From Rikenellaceae bacterium (GTDB lineage Bacteria > Bacteroidota > Bacteroidia > Bacteroidales > Rikenellaceae), in the NCBI GenBank assembly GCA_015059875.1, contig SUZQ01000003.1:1-64000 (forward strand): a stretch of 64,000 nucleotides of DNA, written 5' to 3'. Shown one piece after another: positions 40,534-48,456 of the stretch. Each line of letters opens with the position of its first letter. Within the stretch, counting starts at the first letter, position 1. The translations under genes were made by a program, and so were the position numbers. The notes below the pieces were generated by a model that did not search any database, was not told the origin of the DNA, and saw nothing but the letters and a program-made list of their open reading frames with translations.

Positions 40534-41643
40534 TTATTGATTGTCGGTGTTGTTCTCCGTCGCGGATGTTGCAGATTCGTCGGTTGTTGTACTCTCGTCG
40601 GTCGCAGCACTCTCTTCGGGTGTAATCAGTGACTTGCAAAGGTTACCAGCAAAGCCTAATCCGTTGTATACAAAGCCTGTATATACCTGTACTAATGTAG
40701 CCCCTGCATCCATCATTCGCTTGACATCCTCGCCCGTCATCAAGCCTCCTACACCAATAATAGGGTAGGTTCCGTGGCATCGCTCGTGGACACGGCGCAC
40801 AACCTCTATCGAACGCTCTGTCAAAGGTGTACCACTAACTGCCCCGATACCGTTACGACGCAACTCCTCCTGTGGCGTTTGCAAGTCGTGAGGTTTGGTG
40901 GTTGCGTTGGTGGCGATAATACCATCAAGAGGTGTATCCACCATGATATCGGTCATCAAGTCAATCTCCTCGTTGGTCAAGTCGGGCGAAATTTTCAACA
41001 ATATCGGGCGATACTGATTCTGTCCGCGACGGAAGTCGAAGAGTGGCTCCAAAATATTCATTATACTCTCGCGAGTGCGAGGGACATACTGTTTGTGCGT
41101 GGTGTTGTAGCTTACATTTACCGTAAAGTAGTCAATGTATTGGTAGAGGTTGCGGAAAACTCGCAAGTAGTCCATCGGAGCCTCTTCTGGCGGAGTTACC
41201 GTGTTTTTTCCGATGTTACAGCCCAGAACAATGCCTTGATGCTCCTTACGAACACTCTCCAAGACGGCCTCCAAACCCTTTGAAGCAAGACCAATGCGGT
41301 TCAAAATTGCGGTATCTTCGGGGAGAGCAAAGACGCGAGGTTTAGGGTTGCCTTGTTGAGGTCGTGGAGTTACCGTTCCAATCTCTATAAATCCAAATCC
41401 GAGCGCAGAGAGTGGGCGGTATATCTCGCCATTGCGGTCAAAGCCTGCCGCCATACCTATCGGATTGCGGAAGTGTATGCCAAAGACCTCTCGCTCCAAT
41501 GCTGTATTCTCGGTAGCGTAAATCTTATTCAAAAACCACTTTGCAGTGGGAATCTTATCGACTATTTGGAGCATAATAACGGCAAGCGAGTGCGCTCGCT
41601 CGGCTCCAAAAAGATGAGATATGAGATGTAGAATTTTACGCAT
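40534..41643 (-). CDS. pyrD: Dihydroorotate dehydrogenase, class 2 (quinone) type
   Basis: A 369-residue FMN enzyme oxidising dihydroorotate to orotate in pyrimidine synthesis, placed at the membrane by its N-terminal helices. AAGFDRNGE, FIEIGTVTPRPQQGNPKPR and VGGLMTGEDV are class 2 features. The catalytic loop is unusual: where homologues have NxS-(S/C)-PN, this protein has NVSYNTTHKQY (Tyr codon at 41107-41109), so the usual base is Tyr and one residue is missing. The C terminus is a Ser/Thr/Glu-rich tail. A TACCTTTG box lies 8-15 bases before the start. Confidence 0.88.
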   Translation of the reverse strand: MRKILHLISHLFGAERAHSLAVIMLQIVDKIPTAKWFLNKIYATENTALEREVFGIHFRNPIGMAAGFDRNGEIYRPLSALGFGFIEIGTVTPRPQQGNPKPRVFALPEDTAILNRIGLASKGLEAVLESVRKEHQGIVLGCNIGKNTVTPPEEAPMDYLRVFRNLYQYIDYFTVNVSYNTTHKQYVPRTRESIMNILEPLFDFRRGQNQYRPILLKISPDLTNEEIDLMTDIMVDTPLDGIIATNATTKPHDLQTPQEELRRNGIGAVSGTPLTERSIEVVRRVHERCHGTYPIIGVGGLMTGEDVKRMMDAGATLVQVYTGFVYNGLGFAGNLCKSLITPEESAATDESTTTDESATSATENNTDNQ

Positions 41644-41650
41644 AGCGGTG

Positions 41651-41658
41651 CAAAGGTA
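41651..41658 (-). promoter_or_regulatory. -7 element (TACCTTTG) for pyrD-cinA
   Basis: CAAAGGTA on the + strand is TACCTTTG on the - strand, 7 bases before the ATG at 41643, implying almost no mRNA leader. Further upstream (41665-41700) are three ttgagaatt/attgagaatt repeats of unknown role. Confidence 0.6.
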
Positions 41659-41725
41659 GTAAAAAATTGAGAATTGAGAATTAAAAATTGAGAATTAAGG
41701 ATATAGGTCGATGATTTTAGCTCTC

Positions 41726-42721
41726 TTAAAAGTACTCCTCACGGAGTTGATAATTGTTGCGAAGCGACTCGAATAGCGCAGGTTCGCGGCGAAGTCTATT
41801 GCTCTCGGTGGTGAGATTGCAATAATCTCCGATTGTGGCGCACATCTCCTCCCACGAAATTACTTTTGGAGCTATTGTCGCCACCTCCGATGGTCGCCAA
41901 TCGGTAAGAGGGAGATTGAAGTGTCGCGCTAACGCTTGCACCGCCAATGCTGTGGCATTCGCCTTGCCTTGTGCCGAGTAGCCGGCGATATGGGGCGTTG
42001 CAACAAGCGATTTTGCGAGGTGCGCAGAGCTTATATTTGGCTCGTTCTCCCACACATCTGTCAGCAGCGTTAGGTCGCTACTTATCGCAGACTGTGTATC
42101 GACACACTCCCCGCGTGAGGCGTTTATAAGAGCTGCGCCCGAACGCATCAGGGCGATATTTTGCTCGTTTATAAGGTGTCGAGTTGATGGGTTGAGTGGT
42201 GTGTGCAGAGTCACAATATCTGCCTTTTGCAACACCTCCTCAAGCGATACGAAGCCGAGGTGTTCGTGCTCCTCCCGAGGAGGATCGCAGCAGATTACAC
42301 GAAATCCCCAATGCTCGGCATACTCCTTGACAACTTTTCCTACATTTCCCACGCCAACAACTCCGAGTGTGCGCTCATTCGGGCTAAAACCTTCGCTCTT
42401 GGCGAGTAGTGCCAACGCTGCCGATACCCATTGTAGTACGGCTCTTGCGTTGCAGCCAGCCGAGGTTGCAACTCTGATATTATGGCTCTCACAGTACTCT
42501 GTGTCGATGTGGTCGAATCCGATAGTGGCGGTGGCGATAAACTGCACTCGAGAGCCGTCTAAAAGGGCTGCGTTGCATTTGGTGCGGGTACGAATAATGA
42601 GTGCGTCGGCATCCCTTACAATATCTCTTGTAAAGTCGTTGCCATCAATATATTCCACCTCGGCAAATGGCTCTAAAATGCCCTGCAAGAAAGGAATTGC
42701 TCTGTCCGCCAAAATTTTCAT
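41726..42721 (-). CDS. pdxB: 4-phosphoerythronate dehydrogenase PdxB
   Basis: A 331-residue D-2-hydroxyacid dehydrogenase in pyridoxal 5'-phosphate synthesis. It starts MKILADRAIPF, with the NAD-binding GVVGVGNVGKVVKEYAE loop, catalytic Arg in NASRGECVDT, and His in TPHIAGYSAQGK. The C-terminal domain is slightly short compared with enterobacterial PdxB. It stands alone on the - strand, divergent from the arginase-family gene. Confidence 0.9.
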   Translation of the reverse strand: MKILADRAIPFLQGILEPFAEVEYIDGNDFTRDIVRDADALIIRTRTKCNAALLDGSRVQFIATATIGFDHIDTEYCESHNIRVATSAGCNARAVLQWVSAALALLAKSEGFSPNERTLGVVGVGNVGKVVKEYAEHWGFRVICCDPPREEHEHLGFVSLEEVLQKADIVTLHTPLNPSTRHLINEQNIALMRSGAALINASRGECVDTQSAISSDLTLLTDVWENEPNISSAHLAKSLVATPHIAGYSAQGKANATALAVQALARHFNLPLTDWRPSEVATIAPKVISWEEMCATIGDYCNLTTESNRLRREPALFESLRNNYQLREEYF

Positions 42722-42749
42722 ATTAACCCATCCTATAATTAAATTCTTA

Positions 42750-42768
42750 CAAATTTAGCACAAATATA
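42750..42768 (-). promoter_or_regulatory. Two overlapping -7 candidates for pdxB
   Basis: On the - strand TATATTTG (42768-42761) and TAAATTTG (42757-42750) both match TAnnTTTG, 29-47 bases before the pdxB start. Which is used cannot be decided. Confidence 0.45.
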
Positions 42769-42812
42769 GCAGGTTTAATGCTCGGTTGTTCGATTTTTTG
42801 CAATAAATTTTA

Positions 42813-42820
42813 TAAATTTG
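42813..42820 (+). promoter_or_regulatory. -7 element (TAAATTTG) for the arginase-family gene
   Basis: TAAATTTG lies 40 bases before the ATG at 42861; TTG at 42786-42788 is a possible -33 box with wide spacing. Confidence 0.5.
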
Positions 42821-42860
42821 CACCTTACAATATATATGTAACGGCAAAAATCCGAAGGCA

Positions 42861-43913
42861 ATGAAGAATAACTTTCTGAAAAATATCCTCGGTGGAGAGG
42901 TGGTAGGCGATGGCGGTTACTACTTTGGCGATAAAACTTCGCCGAAGGATGCAGATGTGGTTATAGTGTCGGCTCCTTGGAGCGTAACCTCAGATTTTGG
43001 TCGTGGTGCGACCTATACCCCCGATGCCGTGATAGATGCTTCGGCAGAGAGTGGACTCTACGATGCCAATTCGGGAATCTCGGCAGAGGGGCGTGTTGCA
43101 ACTGTAGAGATAGATTACAATATTCAGGAGAGTTCCGAACATCTCGGACGCGAGGCGGAGAGAATTGCCCATCACGCAGTTGGCACTATTGGTGCGGTTG
43201 GCGAGTACGCAGCGCGCAAGATTGCTCATATAAATGAGGGCTTTGCCGATATGCATACCAACATTTACAAGCAGGTGAAATATTGGGCAGAGCAGGGCAA
43301 GAAGGTTGCCATTATGGGTGGCGACCACTCGGTTACATTTGGAGCAGTGAAGGCTTTGGCAGAGTCTCATCAGGGGGTGGGACTACTATTCATAGATGCT
43401 CACGCCGATTTTTCGTGCGAGGACGAGGTGTGCAACTATTCGCATCGCTCGATAGCCCGAAATATTGTAGAGGAGATTCCAACAGTGGAGCGACTCGTGG
43501 AGGTCGGAGTACGCGATATAAGCAGAGCAGAGTCGGAGGAGCTGAGCGCGAACGACAGAGTTGAATTGTTCCTTGCCGAAAGGTTGGCTGCAAAGAGATT
43601 TGAGGGCAAGAGTTGGGGCGATTTGTGCAGAGAGATAGTGTCGAAACTCCCTCAGAAGGTCTATATCTCGTTGGATATTGATGCGCTCAAGATTGAGTTT
43701 TGCAACAACACGAATGCGCCCGTTCCAGGCGGTATGACCTTCGATGAGGTTACATATTTGATAAATAGTGTTGTTGAGTCGGGACGCGAGATAGTAGGAT
43801 TCGATATTGTGGAGGTTGTCTCTAAAATAGATGATAAGATGGATGCAATTGTAGCGGCACGATTGCTCGCCAAGATGTGTGTGGCATCAATTCGCGGCTG
43901 CAATGAAAAGTAG
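42861..43913 (+). CDS. Arginase/agmatinase-family ureohydrolase
   Basis: A 350-residue manganese hydrolase. The metal-binding residues are all in place: GGDHS (His), DAHAD (Asp-His-Asp) and SLDIDAL (Asp-Asp). The length and the divergent N terminus suggest the formimidoylglutamase/agmatinase-like Bacteroidota group; the substrate (arginine, agmatine or formiminoglutamate) cannot be fixed from sequence. No histidine or polyamine genes are adjacent. The short FKBP-like gene starts 22 bases after its stop. Confidence 0.85.
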   Translation: MKNNFLKNILGGEVVGDGGYYFGDKTSPKDADVVIVSAPWSVTSDFGRGATYTPDAVIDASAESGLYDANSGISAEGRVATVEIDYNIQESSEHLGREAERIAHHAVGTIGAVGEYAARKIAHINEGFADMHTNIYKQVKYWAEQGKKVAIMGGDHSVTFGAVKALAESHQGVGLLFIDAHADFSCEDEVCNYSHRSIARNIVEEIPTVERLVEVGVRDISRAESEELSANDRVELFLAERLAAKRFEGKSWGDLCREIVSKLPQKVYISLDIDALKIEFCNNTNAPVPGGMTFDEVTYLINSVVESGREIVGFDIVEVVSKIDDKMDAIVAARLLAKMCVASIRGCNEK

Positions 43914-43935
43914 TAGAAAGAGTAAGGGAATAGGA

Positions 43936-44616
43936 ATGAAAACAAGGAGAGTTATATCAACGGTTATAGTAGTGTTGCTTTTTGGCGCGATGTTCGTGTC
44001 GTGCAAAAAAGGAAAGAACAGCTTGGCAACCACTGCCGATACATTGTCGTATATTATTGGTCTGAATGTGGGAGAGTCGCTTATGGAGATGGATTCGACG
44101 CTCAATGTCAATGCTGTGTGCGAGGCTATTCGCGATGTCTATAACGGCAAGCAGAGGATGACAATGGAGGAGGCTCGCAACTACTACCTTGCTGAAAAGA
44201 CCTACTTTGTACACGAAAAGGCCAAAGCGCATCAGGAGCGTTACCTCACCGATTTGAGTAAGCGAGATCGTAAGTATGTTCGCACTCGCAGCGGTGTGAC
44301 ATATAAGATTCTGCGACTTGGCGATCAGAGTCATGTCGGATCAATGTCATCACGCGATACGGTAAAGATCGTCTACACGCTTACAGACGAGGAGGGTAGA
44401 GTGATTGTCGAGGCGGATACACTGCGCGACTCCTATCGTAATTTGTTGAAGGGGTTGCAGGAGGTTGTGAAGATGGCGGGCGAAGGAGCGCATTTCAATG
44501 CGTGGTTGCCATCAAAGACTGCATACGATGTAGAGGGAAATAAGGAGTTGGGAATTGGTGCAAATGTGCTGCTCAACTACGATGTTGAGATACTCGACAT
44601 AAAATATAATCGATAG
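43936..44616 (+). CDS. FKBP-type peptidyl-prolyl isomerase-like lipoprotein, short
   Basis: A 226-residue protein from the ATG at 43936, chosen because it gives a normal lipoprotein signal (MKTRRVISTVIVVLLFGAMFVSC). An FKBP N-terminal dimerisation-like region (LSYIIGLNVGESLMEMD) precedes a divergent FKBP domain (KGLQEVVKMAGEGAHFNAWLPS, LLNYDVEILDI). Several FKBP active-site aromatic positions are not evident, so it may be a chaperone without isomerase activity. A full-length paralogue follows. Confidence 0.75.
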   Translation: MKTRRVISTVIVVLLFGAMFVSCKKGKNSLATTADTLSYIIGLNVGESLMEMDSTLNVNAVCEAIRDVYNGKQRMTMEEARNYYLAEKTYFVHEKAKAHQERYLTDLSKRDRKYVRTRSGVTYKILRLGDQSHVGSMSSRDTVKIVYTLTDEEGRVIVEADTLRDSYRNLLKGLQEVVKMAGEGAHFNAWLPSKTAYDVEGNKELGIGANVLLNYDVEILDIKYNR

Positions 44617-44618
44617 TA

Positions 44619-44652
44619 TTGTACTATAAATCATAAATTTTCGTTATCTTTG
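44619..44652 (+). promoter_or_regulatory. Promoter for the second FKBP gene
   Basis: TATCTTTG at 44645-44652 and TTG at 44619-44621 with a 23-base spacer. The leader of about 40 bases before the ATG at 44697 is A/T-rich. This makes the two FKBP genes separate units. Confidence 0.6.
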
Positions 44653-44696
44653 CACGATTTTGCAAACAAAACACTAAAAAATATTAATACAAAGTT

Positions 44697-45803
44697 ATGA
44701 AAAAGACATTTTTGGCAATCGTAGCACTCGCTTGTGCTGCATTGGTATGCTCTTGCGGTGACGCTAAGGGCGTGAAGGCTGTAAAGGGTGATACAGCTAA
44801 GTTGGATTCGTTGTCTTACTGCCTTGGTGCAAACATCGGTGGTGGTATCAAGCAGCAGCTTGGTGATATCCCATTCAACATTGAGGTTGTAAAGGAGGGT
44901 ATGCAGGCAGGTCTTACTGGCAAGTCGAAGCAGAAGCACGATGAGTCGATTGACCTTCTTCGTAAGTTCTTCTCGCAGACACTTGGCGAGCGTCGTGCTG
45001 CTCACCAGCAGGCTATTCAGGCAGATTCGACCGCTGTATTCAATGTATTCGAGACTGCTGAGGAGTGCGATGAGTTGTCGTATGCGTTCGGTAACGACAT
45101 CGGTAACAATGTTCTCAAGAGCAACATCGCTGTACAGTACTACTGGATGCTCAAGGGTTTCCAGGATGCGTATGAGGAGAGCACCGAGATTTCGCAGGAT
45201 AACATCATGAGCTTCTTGCAGCACTACTTTATGGTAACTCGACCAGCAGAGGCAGCAGAGCGTTCTGCAAAGTGGTTGGAGAAGAAGGAGAAGGGTTTCG
45301 GCGTGAAGAAGACCGAGAGTGGCTTGCTCTACAAGGTCGTTAAGGCTGGCGATATGGAGAAGGCAGCAAAGAGCGACGAGGATGTAGTAAAGGTTCACTA
45401 TGTTGGTAAGTTGCAGGATGGTACCGTATTCGATGCTTCGCGTTTCGAGGATCGTTCGAAGGAGCAGCAGGAGATGATGCGTTTGCAGCAGCCAAGTCTC
45501 TTCGACGAGAAGGGTAACCTCCTTGAGGATGACGAGCCAATTGAGTTCCCACTCAACCGCGTTATCAAGGGTTGGACTGAGGGTATGAAGCTTGTTGGCC
45601 CTGGTGGCAAGATTAAGTTGTATATCCCTGCTGATATGGCTTATGGTCGTCGTGGTGCAGGTCAGTTGATTGGCCCTAACGAGGCTTTGGAGTTCGAGGT
45701 TGAGTTGATCGAGGTTACTCCAGCAGCTGTTGAGGAGCCTGCACAGGCTGAGGCTCCAGCAGAGGAGGCAGCTCCAGCAGCAGAGGCAGCACCTGCAAAA
45801 TAG
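44697..45803 (+). CDS. FKBP-type peptidyl-prolyl cis-trans isomerase lipoprotein
   Basis: A 368-residue lipoprotein (signal ending LVCSC). The helical FKBP N-terminal domain (LDSLSYCLGANIGGGI) is followed by a linker and a complete FKBP domain (VVKVHYVGKLQDGTVFDAS, FPLNRVIKGWTEGMKLV, GGKIKLYIPADMAYG, LEFEVELIEV). The loop after FDAS is unusually long. The last 30 residues are an Ala/Glu/Pro-rich tail. It would assist folding of envelope proteins (family knowledge). A hairpin terminator follows. Confidence 0.92.
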   Translation: MKKTFLAIVALACAALVCSCGDAKGVKAVKGDTAKLDSLSYCLGANIGGGIKQQLGDIPFNIEVVKEGMQAGLTGKSKQKHDESIDLLRKFFSQTLGERRAAHQQAIQADSTAVFNVFETAEECDELSYAFGNDIGNNVLKSNIAVQYYWMLKGFQDAYEESTEISQDNIMSFLQHYFMVTRPAEAAERSAKWLEKKEKGFGVKKTESGLLYKVVKAGDMEKAAKSDEDVVKVHYVGKLQDGTVFDASRFEDRSKEQQEMMRLQQPSLFDEKGNLLEDDEPIEFPLNRVIKGWTEGMKLVGPGGKIKLYIPADMAYGRRGAGQLIGPNEALEFEVELIEVTPAAVEEPAQAEAPAEEAAPAAEAAPAK

Positions 45804-45824
45804 TTGATTGACAATTGAAGTATG

Positions 45825-45855
45825 GGGTGAAGAGTGAAAACTTTTCACCCTTTTT
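45825..45855 (+). terminator. Rho-independent terminator after the FKBP gene
   Basis: gggtgaagag (45825-45834) pairs with cttttcaccc (45841-45850) with one G-T pair around a 6-base loop, followed by TTTTTA. Confidence 0.82.
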
Positions 45856-45890
45856 ATTTGGTTGCACTGCCACAATTTATCGCACTTGAA

Positions 45891-45922
45891 TTGCTGATTT
45901 TCAATTTTGATTGTTATCTTTG
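45891..45922 (+). promoter_or_regulatory. Promoter for murB with almost no leader
   Basis: TTG at 45891-45893 and TATCTTTG at 45915-45922 are 21 bases apart. The box ends 4 bases before the murB ATG at 45927, so the mRNA would start at or inside the start codon. Confidence 0.6.
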
Positions 45923-45926
45923 CACT

Positions 45927-46937
45927 ATGATACGCTACTACGAAAATATTGATATCTCGGAGCGTAATTCGTTCCATGTGCGACAAGTGGCAAAACGACT
46001 TGTCGAGTTTGACCGTGCCGAGGAGTTGCCAGAGTTGTTCGAGCGATATGGCTCGGAGAGTTGGTATGTGTTGAGTGGAGGAAATAATATCCTCTTTACG
46101 AAGGATGTTGAGCAGCTGCTTATTACCCCTTGCGACGATCGCATAGAGGTTATCTCGGAGAGTGAAACCGCAGTCCGAGTGAAGGTGGGTGCGGGAGTCG
46201 AGTGGGATGACCTTGTGGCGTGGAGCGTGGAGCGCGAACTATGGGGTATCGAGAATCTCTCGCTTATTCCGGGTAAGGCTGGAGCTGCTCCCGTGCAGAA
46301 TATTGGTGCGTATGGCGTCGAGGCAAAAGATACCATCCGTGCGGTGGAGATGTATTTTGTCGAGGGTGGAAACTTTGTGACGCTTGCCGCCGAGCATTGT
46401 GGCTTTGGCTATCGTGAGAGTGTGTTCAAACACTCGTTGAAGGGGCGTGTGATTATTACAGCTATCGAAATAGAGCTTTCTAAGACTCCGAATCCGCGAC
46501 TTGGCTACGGCGATGTTGTGCGCGAGGTCGAGGCGCGCGGAGGGGCTACGCTTGCGAATATCCGCGATGCAATATGCTCGATTCGTCGCTCGAAGTTGCC
46601 TGATACGGCGGTGTTGGGTAATGCGGGTAGCTTCTTCAAAAACCCCGTTGTGGAGAGTGAGGTGGCAGAGAGATTGCTTGCGAAGTATCCCGATATGCCT
46701 CACTACCCAGCACAGGAGGAGGGCAAGGTAAAACTCGCTGCTGGCTGGCTTATAGATAAGGCTGGTATGAAGGGGGCGAAAAAGGGCAATGTTGCCGTTC
46801 ACGAGCGTCAGGCGTTGGTTTTGGTAAATCTTGGCGGAGCTACGGGAAGTGAGGTTATAGAGTTCGCTTACGAGGTGGTGGCGACCGTCAAAGAGAGGTT
46901 CGCAATAGAGATTTCACCTGAGGTAAATATTCTTTAG
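45927..46937 (+). CDS. murB: UDP-N-acetylenolpyruvoylglucosamine reductase MurB
   Basis: A 336-residue FAD enzyme reducing UDP-GlcNAc-enolpyruvate to UDP-MurNAc. It starts MIRYYENIDISERNSFHV as in Bacteroidota homologues; the longer in-frame reading runs through the terminator and promoter. VLSGGNNILF, GAAPVQNIGAYGVE and GNAGSFFKNP are hallmark blocks, and the catalytic Ser is in the last of these. It is a type I enzyme by length and layout. Confidence 0.95.
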   Translation: MIRYYENIDISERNSFHVRQVAKRLVEFDRAEELPELFERYGSESWYVLSGGNNILFTKDVEQLLITPCDDRIEVISESETAVRVKVGAGVEWDDLVAWSVERELWGIENLSLIPGKAGAAPVQNIGAYGVEAKDTIRAVEMYFVEGGNFVTLAAEHCGFGYRESVFKHSLKGRVIITAIEIELSKTPNPRLGYGDVVREVEARGGATLANIRDAICSIRRSKLPDTAVLGNAGSFFKNPVVESEVAERLLAKYPDMPHYPAQEEGKVKLAAGWLIDKAGMKGAKKGNVAVHERQALVLVNLGGATGSEVIEFAYEVVATVKERFAIEISPEVNIL

Positions 46938-47057
46938 ACGAGAGACGAACTGACGCACGAAGCTAAAGGAGAGGCTACTTGCAGACTATCCCTTGCAAGA
47001 AGGAGGAAAAGCCCACGAAGTGGGATTAAAGAGGAGAGCAAATTATAAACTAAAAAA
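46938..47057 (+). other. Intergenic region between murB and tilS
   Basis: This purine-rich gap of about 120 bases has no open reading frame of note. It holds two small hairpins: cttgca...ttgcaag around 46978-47000, and cccac-gaa-gtggg around 47012-47026. They may be a weak terminator or remnants of an element; neither has a T run. The 30-bp repeat follows directly. Confidence 0.4.
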
Positions 47058-47087
47058 GCTAATGGCTAATGGCCAATAGCTAATAGC
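47058..47087 (+). repeat. 30-bp interspersed repeat immediately before tilS
   Basis: Identical in all 30 bases to 24776-24805 in front of ftsQ, in the same orientation relative to the gene. It ends 10 bases before the tilS ATG. Confidence 0.88.
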
Positions 47088-47097
47088 CAAAAAAGTT

Positions 47098-48450
47098 ATG
47101 CAGACTGAAGCACTATTAAAGGCATTTGAGAGATATGTTGAGCGACATGAGCTCTTCTCGCACGAGGATAAGATTCTTCTTACCGTGTCGGGAGGAGTCG
47201 ATTCGATGGTTATGCTCTCCATATTTGTCCGTTTAGGCTATAATGTGGGGGTTGCCCACTGCAACTTTGGTTTGCGCGGAGAGGAGAGCGATGGCGACAC
47301 CGAAATGGTGTTGCAGGAGTGTGAAAAGCTCGGCATCGTGTGTCATAGCAAGCGTTTCGATACTGAGGCGGAGATGGCTCGCACGGGCGATTCGATGGAG
47401 ATGGCGGCGCGTCGTCTGCGATACGGGTGGTTTAACGAGTTGTGCCACACAGAGGGTTATGCCGTAATCGCTGTTGCGCACCACGCAAACGACTCGATTG
47501 AAACATTCTTCATAAATCTGTTGCGTGGTACGGGCTTGCGCGGTCTTACGGGTATCAATCGCCAATATGGTCGTGTTGTGCGACCTCTTCTCTATGCGAC
47601 TCGAAAGGATATCTTGGAGTACGCCGTGCAGAATAAGATTCCGTATCGCGAGGACTCCTCTAACCGTTCGACAAAGTACCTGCGCAATAAGATTCGTTTA
47701 GGATTGTTGCCGTTGTTACGCGAGATAAACCCTAAATTCACGCCTTTGATGCGAGGAAATCTCTACCGCTTGAACAATGCACAGCTCTTTATCGATGCCG
47801 CGATAGACCGAATACGACAAGAGGCGGTGCGAAGTGAGAATGGTATTGACACTATCGAGGTTGCTGCAATCGACAAGATATATCCGTTGGAGTTCGTCAT
47901 CTATGAGATTCTCAACTCGACATACGGCTTCAAGGGCGATGTTGTCGAGGAGCTATGTGGAGCTTTGAAACGCGGAGTTACAGATCGTCGATTCTACTCG
48001 CGCGACTATGTTGCGTACCTCGACAGAGGCGATATTATGGTCGCCCGCATTGAGGAGGAGGACGACTGCGAGGTGGTCGTTGAGATGGATGATATGCGTA
48101 GTTACTGCGGTAACTCGGTACTATACTATGAGCATACCGATATTGACAATGTGAACGAATACCAACTGCCGAACGATGTGGCGTTGATTGATGAGTCGAA
48201 GTTGCAATATCCACTTCGTCTGCGTCGTTGGCGCGAAGGAGATTCGTTTATACCTTTCGGTATGGCAGGGCGAAAGAAGGTCGGAGACTACCTTACCGAC
48301 TGCAAAGTCCCTATCGTGGAGCGTAAACGACAGTTCGTGTTGGTTTCGGGCGAGGATATTGTCTGGATTGTAGGTCGCCGCACCGATGATCGTTTCCGCG
48401 TAGGTGCTAATACCGAAAATGTCTTGAGAATCACTAAATACACCATATAA
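47098..48450 (+). CDS. tilS: tRNA(Ile)-lysidine synthetase TilS
   Basis: A 450-residue ATP-dependent enzyme that modifies the wobble cytidine of tRNA-Ile (CAU) to lysidine. The PP-loop SGGVDSM (residues 24-30) is intact, followed by HCNFGLRGEESDGD and AHHANDSIETFFINLLRGTGLRGL. The C-terminal TilS domain has RRWREGDSFIPFGMAGRKKVGDYL. The length is normal. The 30-bp repeat sits in its leader. holA follows 6 bases after. Confidence 0.95.
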   Translation: MQTEALLKAFERYVERHELFSHEDKILLTVSGGVDSMVMLSIFVRLGYNVGVAHCNFGLRGEESDGDTEMVLQECEKLGIVCHSKRFDTEAEMARTGDSMEMAARRLRYGWFNELCHTEGYAVIAVAHHANDSIETFFINLLRGTGLRGLTGINRQYGRVVRPLLYATRKDILEYAVQNKIPYREDSSNRSTKYLRNKIRLGLLPLLREINPKFTPLMRGNLYRLNNAQLFIDAAIDRIRQEAVRSENGIDTIEVAAIDKIYPLEFVIYEILNSTYGFKGDVVEELCGALKRGVTDRRFYSRDYVAYLDRGDIMVARIEEEDDCEVVVEMDDMRSYCGNSVLYYEHTDIDNVNEYQLPNDVALIDESKLQYPLRLRRWREGDSFIPFGMAGRKKVGDYLTDCKVPIVERKRQFVLVSGEDIVWIVGRRTDDRFRVGANTENVLRITKYTI

Positions 48451-48456
48451 CACAAT

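Noticed and set aside
45834-45926. An N-terminal extension of MurB starting at 45834
   Set aside because: The extension would run through a terminator hairpin and a promoter box, and homologues start at MIRYYEN.
44631-45986. A 451-codon open frame on the - strand opposite the FKBP gene
   Set aside because: It is antisense to a clear FKBP lipoprotein, is Leu/Cys-rich low-complexity sequence and crosses the terminator and promoter regions. Not a gene.
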